This document shows positions 18,643 to 26,978 of a stretch of DNA of 64,000 nt, piece after piece. Below the pieces are notes generated by a model that worked only from the letters and a program-made list of their open reading frames with translations, ran no database searches and was not told the origin of the DNA. Position 1 is the stretch's first letter. The number at the start of each line of letters is the position of its first letter. Origin of the DNA: Oscillospiraceae bacterium (lineage in GTDB: Bacteria; Bacillota; Clostridia; Oscillospirales; Acutalibacteraceae); contig SVPH01000013.1 of the NCBI GenBank assembly GCA_015065965.1, positions 1-64,000 of the forward strand, read 5' to 3'. Position numbers and translations under genes: made by a program.

Positions 18643-20010
18643 ATGGATAACAGAACAATTGCCGCCGTTGCAACTCCGAATGCGCCGGGCGGAATAGGAA
18701 TCGTCCGCATTTCGGGCGAAGAAGCAATTGAGATTGCAGCAAAAATCTTTAAACCCGTCAGCGGCAAAAACCTTACCGAAAGCAAGGGATACTGCGCCCA
18801 TTTCGGAAATGTATATGATGATAACGAAAAGATTGACGAGGCGGTTTGCCTCGTTTTTCGTGCGCCCAGAAGTTATACGGGCGAAGATGTTGCCGAGATT
18901 TCATGCCACGGCGGTCTTTATGTAACAAAGCGAGTTCTCCGTGCCGCTCTCAATGCGGGCGCAACTCCTGCCGAAGCAGGTGAATTCACAAAACGAGCCT
19001 TCCTCAACGGTAAAATCGACCTTGCCGCAGCCGAAAGTGTTATGGCGCTCATCGGTGCATCGGGCAAGCAGGCTGCCGCAGCCGCTCTCAACACTCTTGA
19101 CGGTAACCTCAGCCGTGAAATTAAAGGCGTTGCACAGTCCATTATCTCAATCTGCGCCTCTCTTGCTGCATGGGTTGACTACCCCGATGAGGATATTGAA
19201 GATACAAGCGCAGGGGATATGCTCCCTGTTTTTGAAAATGCGAAAAAAGAACTTTCAGATATAATCCGCCGCTACGACTGCGGGCAAGCCGTAACCGACG
19301 GCGTTGATGCCGTTATAGTCGGCAGACCAAATGTAGGCAAATCGACCCTCATGAATATGCTCACGGGCTTTGAGCGCTCAATCGTCACCGATATTGCAGG
19401 CACAACCCGTGATGTTGTTGAGGAAAAAATTGTCCTCGGCGAAATCATAATGCGTGTTGCGGATACCGCAGGTATCAGAGAAACCGAGAATGTTGTTGAG
19501 AATATCGGTGTCAGCCTTGCAAAACGCCGCCTTGAACGTGCCGAACTCGTGCTTGCCGTTTTTGACGGCAGCGAACCGTTGACTGCGGATGACCTTGATA
19601 TAATAAACCAGAGCAAAAACAAAAAAGCAATTGCTCTTCTCAATAAATCCGACCTACCTCTTTCGGCAGACAGAAAAATCATTGCCGATTCCTTTACCCA
19701 TGTTGTTGAACTTTCAGCATCAACGGGCGAGGGCAGGGATGACCTTGAAAAGGCGGTTGCCGAAATCTGCTCAACCAACGAGTTTGACCCGAACTCTGCC
19801 TGCCTTACGAGCGAACGGCAGAGGCAGTGCTGCGTAAACGCACTGAGCAGCATCGAAGATGCCATTGCTGCCATCAACGGCGGAGTTACTCTTGATGCGG
19901 TTAACGTCTGCGCTGACTGCGCAATTGATGCTCTTCTTGAACTTACGGGCGAAAAAGCAACCTCTGCCGTTGTTGACGAGGTATTCTCCCGTTTCTGTGT
20001 CGGAAAGTAA
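18643..20010 (+). CDS. mnmE: tRNA modification GTPase MnmE
   Basis: 455 aa from the ATG at 18643 (MDNRTIAAVATPNAPGG), 10 bp after minD with a weak AGGA site. N-terminal folate-binding domain ('GGIGIVRISGE'), helical domain, inserted G domain ('GRPNVGKSTLMN', 'DIAGTTRDVVEE', 'DTAGIRETE', 'NKSD') and the invariant C-terminal 'FCVGK'. With MnmG it installs the 5-carboxymethylaminomethyl group on U34 of certain tRNAs. Confidence 0.96.
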   Translation: MDNRTIAAVATPNAPGGIGIVRISGEEAIEIAAKIFKPVSGKNLTESKGYCAHFGNVYDDNEKIDEAVCLVFRAPRSYTGEDVAEISCHGGLYVTKRVLRAALNAGATPAEAGEFTKRAFLNGKIDLAAAESVMALIGASGKQAAAAALNTLDGNLSREIKGVAQSIISICASLAAWVDYPDEDIEDTSAGDMLPVFENAKKELSDIIRRYDCGQAVTDGVDAVIVGRPNVGKSTLMNMLTGFERSIVTDIAGTTRDVVEEKIVLGEIIMRVADTAGIRETENVVENIGVSLAKRRLERAELVLAVFDGSEPLTADDLDIINQSKNKKAIALLNKSDLPLSADRKIIADSFTHVVELSASTGEGRDDLEKAVAEICSTNEFDPNSACLTSERQRQCCVNALSSIEDAIAAINGGVTLDAVNVCADCAIDALLELTGEKATSAVVDEVFSRFCVGK

Positions 20011-20202
20011 TTTTCTGTTCTTATTTTTCTTTTTTATAATTAAGACGGGCGTTTTTAATTCTTTATCAGCATTATTATGCCGATTTTGGAATACAGACGA
20101 TTGCTTGAATCAAAATGACCTGAGCATCGTTTCAAAAATTTCCATTGGCTGTAAACAAGCGTTTTATTTTTCTCATTTATCAATATTGTTGTGGTGTAAT
20201 TT

Positions 20203-22077
20203 ATGGAATACATTTCTGAAAATTTTGATATTGCCGTTATCGGTGCAGGCCATGCAGGTATAGAAGCAGGGCTTGCCGCTGCACGCCTCGGATGCAAAAC
20301 GGCGGTTTTCACAATCAATCTGGATTGGGTCGGCAACATGCCGTGTAACCCGTCAATCGGCGGCACATCAAAAGGTCACCTTGTGCGTGAAATTGATGCG
20401 CTCGGCGGTGAGATGGGTGTTGCGGCAGACCTCAACACTCTGCAAAACAGAATGCTCAACCTCGGCAAAGGGCCTGCCGTTCACAGCCTGCGTGCGCAGA
20501 TTGACCGCCGCGCATACTGCGATTACATGAAATTTGTCATGGAAAAGCAGGATAACCTCTATCTCCGTCAGGCAGAGATTGTTGATATCCGCAAAGACGG
20601 CAGCGAATGGATTCTCAAAACACGCCTCGACGCTCTCCACAGAGTAAAGGCGGTTATCATTGCAACCGGCACTTTCCTTGCAGGCAAAATATTTATCGGT
20701 GATGTTTCTTATGACAGCGGACCTGACGGCATGTTCCCCTCAGTTGAACTTGCTCGCTCTCTTAAGGAACTCGGAGTAATGACACGCCGCTTCAAAACAG
20801 GCACTCCGCCAAGAATTAACCGCCGAAGTGTTGATATTGAAAATCTCGAGCCGCAATACGGCGATGAAAAAATAACTCACTTTTCATACAGAAAAGATAT
20901 TGAGGTTCGCAACAGCGAACCCTGCTATATAACATATACGGGCGAAGAAACAAAAAAGATTATTCTTGAAAATCTTCACCGTTCTCCCCTTTATTCGGGC
21001 AAAATTGACGGTGTTGGTCCGCGTTACTGCCCCAGTATAGAGGATAAAATCGTGCGTTTCTCCGAAAAAGAGCGCCATCAGATATTTGTTGAGCCCTGCG
21101 GAGCAAACACAGACGAGATGTATCTTCAGGGTCTTTCGTCCTCGCTGCCCGAGGATGTTCAACTTAAAATAGTCCGCAGCATACCCGGTCTTGAGAAAGC
21201 AGAGTTTTTGCGCACGGCATATGCAATTGAATATGACTGCGTTGACCCGCTTTCACTCAGGCAGACACTCGAATTCAAGGATTTTGACGGTCTTTACGGC
21301 GCAGGTCAGTTCAACGGCTCCAGCGGATATGAAGAAGCCGCCGCTCAGGGACTTGTTGCAGGCATGAATGCTGCGCTTAAAGTTCAGGGCAAAGACCCGG
21401 TTATTCTTGACCGCACAACATCATATATCGGCACTCTGATTGACGATTTGGTAACAAAGGGCTGCTCAGATCCTTACAGAATGATGACTTCACGCTCGGA
21501 ATACCGACTTATTTTAAGGCAGGATAATGCTGACCGCCGCCTTACTGAAATCGGCTATAAGGCAGGACTTATCAGTGAGGAAAGATATCAGTCCTTCCTT
21601 AAAAAACTTGAACTTATCGCCGAAGAACGTGAAAGAGTTGCAAATCTTTCAATCCCAAAAACTCCCGAACTTGACGGTATGCTTGTTTCACGTGAAACAT
21701 CTGCGCTTGAAAAGGGTGTTAAAATGATTGAACTTCTGCGCAGACCTCAGATTAACTACGAAGCACTTGCACCTTTTGATAAATCCCGACCCGATTTACC
21801 CGATGAGATTTTTGAACAGGTTGAAATCGACATTAAGTATGAGGGCTATATCAAACGCCAGCAAATGCAGATTAACGAACTGCGCCGCCTTGAAGTAAAA
21901 AGGCTGCCTTCAGACCTCGATTATAACCTTATTACCGGTCTGCGGCTTGAAGCAATTGAAAAACTCAGCAAAATCAGACCCGAAACAGTCGGTCAGGCAT
22001 CAAGAATCTCCGGCGTTTCCCCTGCCGATATCTCGGTTTTACTTATCTATCTTGAGAGGAACGGTATAAATGTTTAA
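20203..22077 (+). CDS. mnmG: tRNA modification FAD enzyme MnmG
   Basis: 624 aa. FAD loop '[20 protein letters not shown]', MnmG signatures '[18 protein letters not shown]' and '[16 protein letters not shown]', C-terminal helical MnmE-binding domain ([14 protein letters not shown]). Partner of MnmE. The 192-bp gap before it has AT-rich sequence only. A perfect parS lies inside this gene, and its end overlaps rsmG by 8 bp. Confidence 0.97.
   Translation: MEYISENFDIAVIGAGHAGIEAGLAAARLGCKTAVFTINLDWVGNMPCNPSIGGTSKGHLVREIDALGGEMGVAADLNTLQNRMLNLGKGPAVHSLRAQIDRRAYCDYMKFVMEKQDNLYLRQAEIVDIRKDGSEWILKTRLDALHRVKAVIIATGTFLAGKIFIGDVSYDSGPDGMFPSVELARSLKELGVMTRRFKTGTPPRINRRSVDIENLEPQYGDEKITHFSYRKDIEVRNSEPCYITYTGEETKKIILENLHRSPLYSGKIDGVGPRYCPSIEDKIVRFSEKERHQIFVEPCGANTDEMYLQGLSSSLPEDVQLKIVRSIPGLEKAEFLRTAYAIEYDCVDPLSLRQTLEFKDFDGLYGAGQFNGSSGYEEAAAQGLVAGMNAALKVQGKDPVILDRTTSYIGTLIDDLVTKGCSDPYRMMTSRSEYRLILRQDNADRRLTEIGYKAGLISEERYQSFLKKLELIAEERERVANLSIPKTPELDGMLVSRETSALEKGVKMIELLRRPQINYEALAPFDKSRPDLPDEIFEQVEIDIKYEGYIKRQQMQINELRRLEVKRLPSDLDYNLITGLRLEAIEKLSKIRPETVGQASRISGVSPADISVLLIYLERNGINV
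21684..21699. promoter_or_regulatory. parS: parS centromere site inside mnmG
   Basis: TGTTTCACGTGAAACA, a perfect 16-bp palindrome identical to the Bacillus Spo0J/ParB consensus, encoding part of the 'LVSRETS' stretch of MnmG. Origin-proximal parS sites within gidA/mnmG are known in other bacteria. Confidence 0.95.
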
Positions 22078-22780
22078 TACCTCACTTTTAATCTCTGATG
22101 CAGAAAGGCTTGGCATTGCACTTACTGATGAGCAACTCAGCCGCTTTGATGCTCTTTCCGATTTGCTCGTTGAGCAGAATAAAACAATGAACCTCACCGC
22201 CATAACCGATCCGGACGGAATTGCAACAAAACATTTTGCGGACAGTATCTCCGTGCTTTCCGCCGCAGAAATTCCGCAAGGAGCAAGGGTGCTTGACGTA
22301 GGCACCGGTGCAGGTTTCCCCGGCATTCCCCTGCTGATTATGCGCCCCGATATTGACCTTACCATGATTGACAGTACTGCAAAAAAGTTGAAATATGTTG
22401 AAAACACGGTTAACGAACTCGGCCTTATCGCAACAACTCTCCACACAAGGGCTGAGGAAGCAGGTCAGAGCAAGGAATACAGAGAAAAATTTGACTTTGT
22501 TTTTTCAAGAGCAGTTGCCGCACTGAACATTCTTTGCGAATACTGCCTGCCGTTTGTTAAACAAAACGGGCTTTTCATAGCAATGAAAGGCGCAAAAGCA
22601 CAGGAAGAAATTGATGCCGCAAAGGCTGCTATCAAAACTCTCGGCGGCAAAATAATTGCAGAAAAGACATTTTCACTTGCCGACGGCGGCGAAAGAACCC
22701 TTGTTATTATCAAAAAGATATCGCAAATTCCGCCCAAATATCCAAGACCCTCTGCTCAAATCGCTAAAAAACCGCTTTAA
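22070..22780 (+). CDS. rsmG: 16S rRNA m7G527 methyltransferase RsmG
   Basis: 236 aa. SAM loop '[17 protein letters not shown]', '[13 protein letters not shown]', '[14 protein letters not shown]' and '[12 protein letters not shown]' are typical of RsmG (GidB). Start overlaps mnmG by 8 bp. Third gene of the conserved mnmE-mnmG-rsmG-noc block. Confidence 0.95.
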   Translation: MFNTSLLISDAERLGIALTDEQLSRFDALSDLLVEQNKTMNLTAITDPDGIATKHFADSISVLSAAEIPQGARVLDVGTGAGFPGIPLLIMRPDIDLTMIDSTAKKLKYVENTVNELGLIATTLHTRAEEAGQSKEYREKFDFVFSRAVAALNILCEYCLPFVKQNGLFIAMKGAKAQEEIDAAKAAIKTLGGKIIAEKTFSLADGGERTLVIIKKISQIPPKYPRPSAQIAKKPL

Positions 22781-22834
22781 ATTTAAAATTCATTGTCGAT
22801 TAGCCATGCTTTTTGGCGCACGAAATTGCTGGAC

Positions 22835-22879
22835 AATCCCCCTTTTCGGTGATATGATTGAGTCATCGAAAGGGGGATT
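22835..22879 (+). promoter_or_regulatory. Hairpin enclosing the noc ribosome-binding site
   Basis: AATCCCCCTTTTCG pairs with CGAAAGGGGGATT (13 bp, one bulged T). The 3' arm contains the only plausible Shine-Dalgarno (AAAGGGGG), 7 bases before the TTG start of noc. As RNA this stem would hide the ribosome site. There is no poly-T after it, so it is not a terminator. Confidence 0.6.
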
Positions 22880-22885
22880 TACTTT

Positions 22886-23716
22886 TTGAAAAACAGCAAA
22901 TATAAAATCGGCGGACAGATAATTCTTGTCCCTCAGGAGGAAATCTACCCCAACCCAAATCAGCCGCGTATGAGGTTTGACTTTGATGAACTTGAAGGTC
23001 TTGCGCAAAGCATTCGACAAAACGGCATAATTCAGCCCATCGCCATAAGAATAAATGAAAAAGGTCAATATGAACTTATTTCGGGCGAACGCAGACTGAG
23101 GGCATCAAGACTTGTCGGCATACCGAGAATTCCGTGTATTATCATGGAAGCGAACGACAGCAAATCGGCACTGTTTGCCCTTATTGAGAACATACAGCGC
23201 ACCGACCTCGGGTTTTTTGAAGAAGCGCAGGCAATCGAAAAACTGCTGACGGACTACGGGATGTCACGCGATGAAGTCTGCAAAAAACTCGGTAAAGCAC
23301 CGCCGACTATATCAAACAAACTCCGACTTCTACGCTTACCCGAAGATGTCAGGCTCAAAATAGTTCAGGAAAATCTTACCGAACGCCACGCAAGGGCACT
23401 GCTAAGGCTTACATCAGTCAGCCAGATTGAAAGAGCGCTTTCAATCATTGCTGAAAAAAGGCTTACAGTTACCGAATCCGAAAAACTGATATCGCAGATT
23501 CTCAGCAGCGACAGCAGAAAGAAACAGCCGCCCATGAAACTGTTTAAAGATGTCAGAATTTTTGTTAACACGCTTAACCATGCGGTTGACACCATGCGCA
23601 GGGCAGGCATTGAAGCCGACTCAGCAAAAAGCGAAACCGATGAATACATCGAATATATTGTGCGCATACCCAAAACAGGCAACTGCGTTATAAAAACGAA
23701 AAAATCATCGGCATAA
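22886..23716 (+). CDS. noc: ParB-family nucleoid occlusion protein
   Basis: 276 aa with a TTG start. ParB N-terminal nuclease-like domain ('IYPNPNQPRMRFD', 'LISGERRLRASRL', 'ENIQRTDLGFFEEA'), HTH ('MSRDEVCKKLGKAPPTISNKLRLLRLP', 'ERHARALLRL'). Two ParB-like genes flank soj here; the one next to rsmG is the usual Noc. Noc and ParB are close paralogues, so which parS-like site it binds cannot be read from sequence. Translation may be limited by the hairpin just upstream. Confidence 0.85.
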   Translation: MKNSKYKIGGQIILVPQEEIYPNPNQPRMRFDFDELEGLAQSIRQNGIIQPIAIRINEKGQYELISGERRLRASRLVGIPRIPCIIMEANDSKSALFALIENIQRTDLGFFEEAQAIEKLLTDYGMSRDEVCKKLGKAPPTISNKLRLLRLPEDVRLKIVQENLTERHARALLRLTSVSQIERALSIIAEKRLTVTESEKLISQILSSDSRKKQPPMKLFKDVRIFVNTLNHAVDTMRRAGIEADSAKSETDEYIEYIVRIPKTGNCVIKTKKSSA

Positions 23717-23779
23717 ATCATTCTTATTTATTTTAACCACTTCTAACTTACCATATCTTTCTCTTTCACACCCACATCC

Positions 23780-23819
23780 ACAGCAAGAGGGGCAGGTTAA
23801 TTCCTGCCCCTCTTGCTGT
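23780..23819. terminator. Bidirectional terminator between noc and soj
   Basis: A 17-bp stem (ACAGCAAGAGGGGCAGG with CCTGCCCCTCTTGCTGT) around a 6-base loop, with CTTTCTCT after it. It separates the mnmE-noc transcript from the soj-spo0J transcript. Confidence 0.8.
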
Positions 23820-23836
23820 CTTTCTCTCCGTCGAAA

Positions 23837-23852
23837 TGTTTCACGTGAAACA
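23837..23852. promoter_or_regulatory. parS: Intergenic parS site upstream of soj
   Basis: A second perfect TGTTTCACGTGAAACA, 104 bp before the soj start. ParB bound here could both load condensin and repress soj-spo0J. Confidence 0.95.
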
Positions 23853-23955
23853 ATTTAAATTTTTATATTTTATCTTTCATTTCTCGGTTATATATGATAT
23901 ACTATAAAAAAAGAGAATTCTTATATTAATTACATTATATAATGGAGAGATTATT

Positions 23956-24723
23956 TTGGGCAAAACAATTGCTATAGTCAATCAGAAAGGCGGAGTCGGC
24001 AAAACAACCTCTGCCGTTAACCTCACTGCTGCACTCGGCAGCAAAGGATATAAGGTTCTGCTTGTTGATATTGACCCTCAGGGAAACTCAACGAGCGGAC
24101 TCGGCGTTAACAAAAGAGGGCTTGAAAAATCCTCTTATAATGTCCTCATCGGCGGCTGCCCTGCAGAACAGGCAATAGTTGAAACACCTTATTCAAATGT
24201 CTTTGTTATGCCGTCGAGCATGGACCTTGCAGGTGCGGAACTTGAACTTGTTGATATTCAGAAAAGAGAATCAAAACTCAAAAACTCCCTTGCCGCAGTA
24301 AAGGACAGATTTGATTTTATTTTTCTTGACTGTCCACCGTCGCTCGGTTTAATTACGCTAAACGGTCTTTGCGCGGCTGATACGCTGATTGTCCCCATTC
24401 AGTGTGAATTCTTTGCTCTTGAAGGACTTTCTCAACTTATCTCAACCGTGCGCACTGTAAAAAGACTCTACAATCCTTACATAGAAATTGAAGGCGTGCT
24501 TCTCACAATGTATAACGGACAACTCAACCTCACCCAGCAGGTTGTTGAGGAAGTCAAGCGTTGCTTCCCAAAAAAAGTTTATTCAACCGTTATCCCCAGA
24601 AATGTCCGTCTATCTGAGGCTCCGAGTTACGGTCAGCCCGTTATGTATTATGACAAATCATCAAAGGGCGCTCACGCTTACAGCGACCTTGCAGACGAAT
24701 TTCTTAAATTAAACGGAAGGTAA
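23956..24723 (+). CDS. soj: Chromosome partitioning ATPase ParA/Soj
   Basis: 255 aa, TTG start with TGGAGAG upstream. Deviant Walker A 'NQKGGVGKTTSAVNLTAAL', 'VLLVDIDPQGNST', 'FIFLDCPPSLGLITLNGL', 'RNVRLSEAPSYGQPV': textbook Soj. Works with Spo0J on parS to move and position the origin; also influences DnaA in Bacillus. 8 bp before spo0J. Confidence 0.96.
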   Translation: MGKTIAIVNQKGGVGKTTSAVNLTAALGSKGYKVLLVDIDPQGNSTSGLGVNKRGLEKSSYNVLIGGCPAEQAIVETPYSNVFVMPSSMDLAGAELELVDIQKRESKLKNSLAAVKDRFDFIFLDCPPSLGLITLNGLCAADTLIVPIQCEFFALEGLSQLISTVRTVKRLYNPYIEIEGVLLTMYNGQLNLTQQVVEEVKRCFPKKVYSTVIPRNVRLSEAPSYGQPVMYYDKSSKGAHAYSDLADEFLKLNGR

Positions 24724-24731
24724 GATGAAAT

Positions 24732-25598
24732 ATGGCACCTAAAAAAAGCGGTCTCGGCAGAGGTCTTGATTCTCTGCTTTTTGATAATTCATTGGAAGAA
24801 ACAAGCGCTTCTCATCCCGTTAAACTCAACCTCATGGAAATTGAGCCTAACAAGGAACAGGCAAGAAAACAGTTTGACAATGATGCTCTTTCTGAACTTG
24901 CGGATTCAATTGCTCAGCACGGCGTTCTTCAGCCCTTGCTTGTCCGCCCTATGATTGGCGGCGGCTATCAACTTGTTGCAGGCGAAAGACGCTGGAGAGC
25001 GAGCCGTATTGCAGGGCTTACACAAGTGCCCGTTGTTATAAAGGAACTCAGCGATACCGAAGCGGCTGTTATTTCCTTGATAGAAAACTTGCAGCGTGAA
25101 GACCTGAACCCTGTTGAAGAAGCATTCGGTTTTGCAAGCCTTATGAAAGATTTCAACTTGACTCAGGATGAGGCAGCGCAAAAGGTAGGCAAATCACGCC
25201 CCGCCGTTGCCAATGCTCTTCGCTTGCTCAAACTTCCCGAAGCAGTTCTTGATATGGTCCGCGAAAATAAACTCTCCGCAGGTCATGCAAGAACACTCGC
25301 CTCTCTTAATGATGAAAAACTGATTATTTCAACAGCAGAGTTCATCATCGCAAAATCTCTCTCTGTAAGGGCAGCAGAAAAACTTGTTAAATCCCTTACA
25401 GCCGAAAAGAAAGAAAAAAAGAAAACTCCGTCAAGAAACACATTCTTTGACGAAGTTGAACTTTCACTCAATAACAGCCTTGGCAGAAAAGCGAAGGTCA
25501 TCACCAAAAACGGCAAAGAAAGCGGCACTCTTGAAATTGCTTTCTATGATAAAGATGACCTTGCAAGGATTGCATCAATACTTTCAGCGCTTGAATAA
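24732..25598 (+). CDS. spo0J: Chromosome partitioning protein ParB/Spo0J
   Basis: 288 aa. 'GLGRGLDSLL' N-terminal ParA-interacting motif, CTP-binding box 'GERRWRASRIAGL', 'ENLQREDLNPVEEA', HTH 'LTQDEAAQKVGKSRPAVANALRLLKLP', 'LSAGHARTLASL', basic linker (TAEKKEKKKTPS) and C-terminal dimer domain. Binds the two parS sites in this window. Confidence 0.96.
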   Translation: MAPKKSGLGRGLDSLLFDNSLEETSASHPVKLNLMEIEPNKEQARKQFDNDALSELADSIAQHGVLQPLLVRPMIGGGYQLVAGERRWRASRIAGLTQVPVVIKELSDTEAAVISLIENLQREDLNPVEEAFGFASLMKDFNLTQDEAAQKVGKSRPAVANALRLLKLPEAVLDMVRENKLSAGHARTLASLNDEKLIISTAEFIIAKSLSVRAAEKLVKSLTAEKKEKKKTPSRNTFFDEVELSLNNSLGRKAKVITKNGKESGTLEIAFYDKDDLARIASILSALE

Positions 25599-25603
25599 AA
25601 AAC

Positions 25604-25628
25604 ATCCACCCGACAAAATCGGGTGGAT
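25604..25628 (+). terminator. Terminator after spo0J (copy 1 of a duplicated hairpin)
   Basis: ATCCACCCGA...TCGGGTGGAT, a 10-bp stem with a 5-base loop, followed by ATTTT. The identical 25-mer recurs at 25881. Confidence 0.8.
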
Positions 25629-25880
25629 ATTTTACTGTCGATAAAGTCGTCAGAACATGAACAAAATCAAACAAATGGCAGGAATGCTTTTTCCTGTCGT
25701 TTCCTTATTGTAGGGGTCGGCGACTCGACGACCCGTAATAATGTTTTAATCTTTTTGTTCATTCGACGTTTTTTCTCCCATCGGAGTATCTTTATACACC
25801 TTCGGTCGAAGAAAACGCCGTCTGACTTCCTTTCTCAACAGCCACTCAGTTTGTCAAAAACTTGTTTTTGACAAACTGAA
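25629..25880. other. Structured non-coding spacer between two identical hairpins
   Basis: 252 bp without a credible gene (the 82-aa track ORF has no ribosome site). It contains a CAGGAA..TTCCTG hairpin near 25678-25697, a GGGTCGGCGACTCGACGACCC dyad near 25713-25734 (shared in type with the 37022 repeat) and a perfect 15-bp stem TCAGTTTGTCAAAAA/TTTTTGACAAACTGA at 25846-25879. It may be an inserted repeat element or encode a structured RNA. Confidence 0.5.
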
Positions 25881-25905
25881 ATCCACCCGACAAAATCGGG
25901 TGGAT
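25881..25905. repeat. Copy 2 of the ATCCACCCGA hairpin
   Basis: Exact repeat of 25604-25628, followed by TCTTCTTTT. Probably a second terminator arising by duplication or insertion. Confidence 0.75.
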
Positions 25906-25975
25906 TCTTCTTTTAAAGAAATAAAAATGTTGATAACGTGTTGAAAAAGTGAATAACTCCCTTTGAAAACACGAA

Positions 25976-25997
25976 AATCCGCTTCAATGAAGCGGTT
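25976..25997 (-). terminator. Terminator of tRNA-Gly
   Basis: CCGCTTC/GAAGCGG stem with flanking AA/TT pairs; the minus strand reads into ATTTTC. It starts directly after the tRNA 3' end. Confidence 0.65.
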
Positions 25998-25998
25998 A

Positions 25999-26074
25999 TG
26001 GAGCGGATGACGAGGCTCGAACTCGCTACCTCCACCTTGGCAAGGTGGCGCTCTACCAGATGAGCTACATCCGC
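25999..26074 (-). tRNA. tRNA-Gly (GCC)
   Basis: Reading the minus strand gives a full cloverleaf: acceptor GCGGATG/CATCCGC, D arm AGCTC..GAGC, anticodon loop CTTGCCAAG with GCC, T arm GTTCGAGCC, and an encoded CCA preceded by discriminator T. 76 bases including CCA. Confidence 0.96.
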
Positions 26075-26087
26075 AACTGCAAGAGAG

Positions 26088-26116
26088 ATTATAGCAAAGA
26101 CTTAAGCAATTGTCAA
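26088..26116 (-). promoter_or_regulatory. Promoter of tRNA-Gly
   Basis: On the minus strand TTGACA, 17 bp, TATAAT: full consensus, with the -10 ending 14 bp before the tRNA 5' end. Confidence 0.85.
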
Positions 26117-26237
26117 GAGTTATTTTAATTTTTTTATAACCTTTTTTTCGATAAAAAATTTGAAAAGGTGTTTATTTGTTTTTGATTTGCTGTTATAATT
26201 AAATATATCGTATTATTTCTTTTTTCGGAGGGATTTT

Positions 26238-26978
26238 ATGTATAATATTCTTATTTGCGATGACGAGACGGATATCCGCGCTGCTCTGCGTATTTATCTT
26301 TCACATGAAAATTATAATATCCTTGAAGCGGAAAACGGAAAACAGGCTCTTGAAATGATTGAGAAAGAAGATATTCATCTTCTCCTTATGGATATCATGA
26401 TGCCTGTGCTTGACGGTATACGCACGCTTACTAAACTGCGTGAAAACGGAAATAACATTCCTGTTATTCTGCTTACTGCAAAAAGTCAGGATACCGATAA
26501 AATCCTCGGTCTTAATGCCGGCGCAGACGATTATATAACAAAACCTTTTAACCCCGTTGAAGTTATAGCAAGAGTAAAATCACAGATTCGCCGTTATATA
26601 CGCTTTGGCGGTTCAACTGCAGGAACATCCGGCTCAAAATCAAATGTGCTGCGTAACGGAAGCATTGAACTTGATATCAACTCAAAAACTGTTACCCGTG
26701 ACGGTGAACCCGTAAACCTCACCCCTACCGAACTTATGCTTCTTAAATTCTTTATGGAAAACCCTGATAAGGTATATTCGCCCAAGGATATTTACAGAAA
26801 TGTCTGGGGTGATGACCCACTCGGCGCAGAAAACACGGTTACGGTGCATATCCGCCATTTGCGTGAGAAAATCGAAATTGACCCTGCAAACCCTGATTAT
26901 CTTAAAGTTTCATGGGGACACGGCTATAAAATGGTAAGCAAAAAAGTTCCTGAAATGATAACAAGGAGTGATTCCTGA
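26238..26978 (+). CDS. OmpR/PhoB-family response regulator
   Basis: 246 aa. Receiver domain with acidic pocket DD8-9, phosphoacceptor D52 ('LLMDIMMPVLDG'), T/S 'LLTAK' and K in 'ADDYITKPF'. Winged-helix output domain from about residue 140 ('LTPTELMLLKFFMENPDKVYS', 'TVTVHIRHLREKIE', 'VSWGHGYKM'). Stop and start of the sensor kinase overlap by one base. GGAGG ribosome site. Confidence 0.93.
   Translation: MYNILICDDETDIRAALRIYLSHENYNILEAENGKQALEMIEKEDIHLLLMDIMMPVLDGIRTLTKLRENGNNIPVILLTAKSQDTDKILGLNAGADDYITKPFNPVEVIARVKSQIRRYIRFGGSTAGTSGSKSNVLRNGSIELDINSKTVTRDGEPVNLTPTELMLLKFFMENPDKVYSPKDIYRNVWGDDPLGAENTVTVHIRHLREKIEIDPANPDYLKVSWGHGYKMVSKKVPEMITRSDS

Noticed and set aside
25623-25871. 82-aa ORF after spo0J
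   Set aside because: Begins inside the terminator, no ribosome site, overlaps several hairpins.
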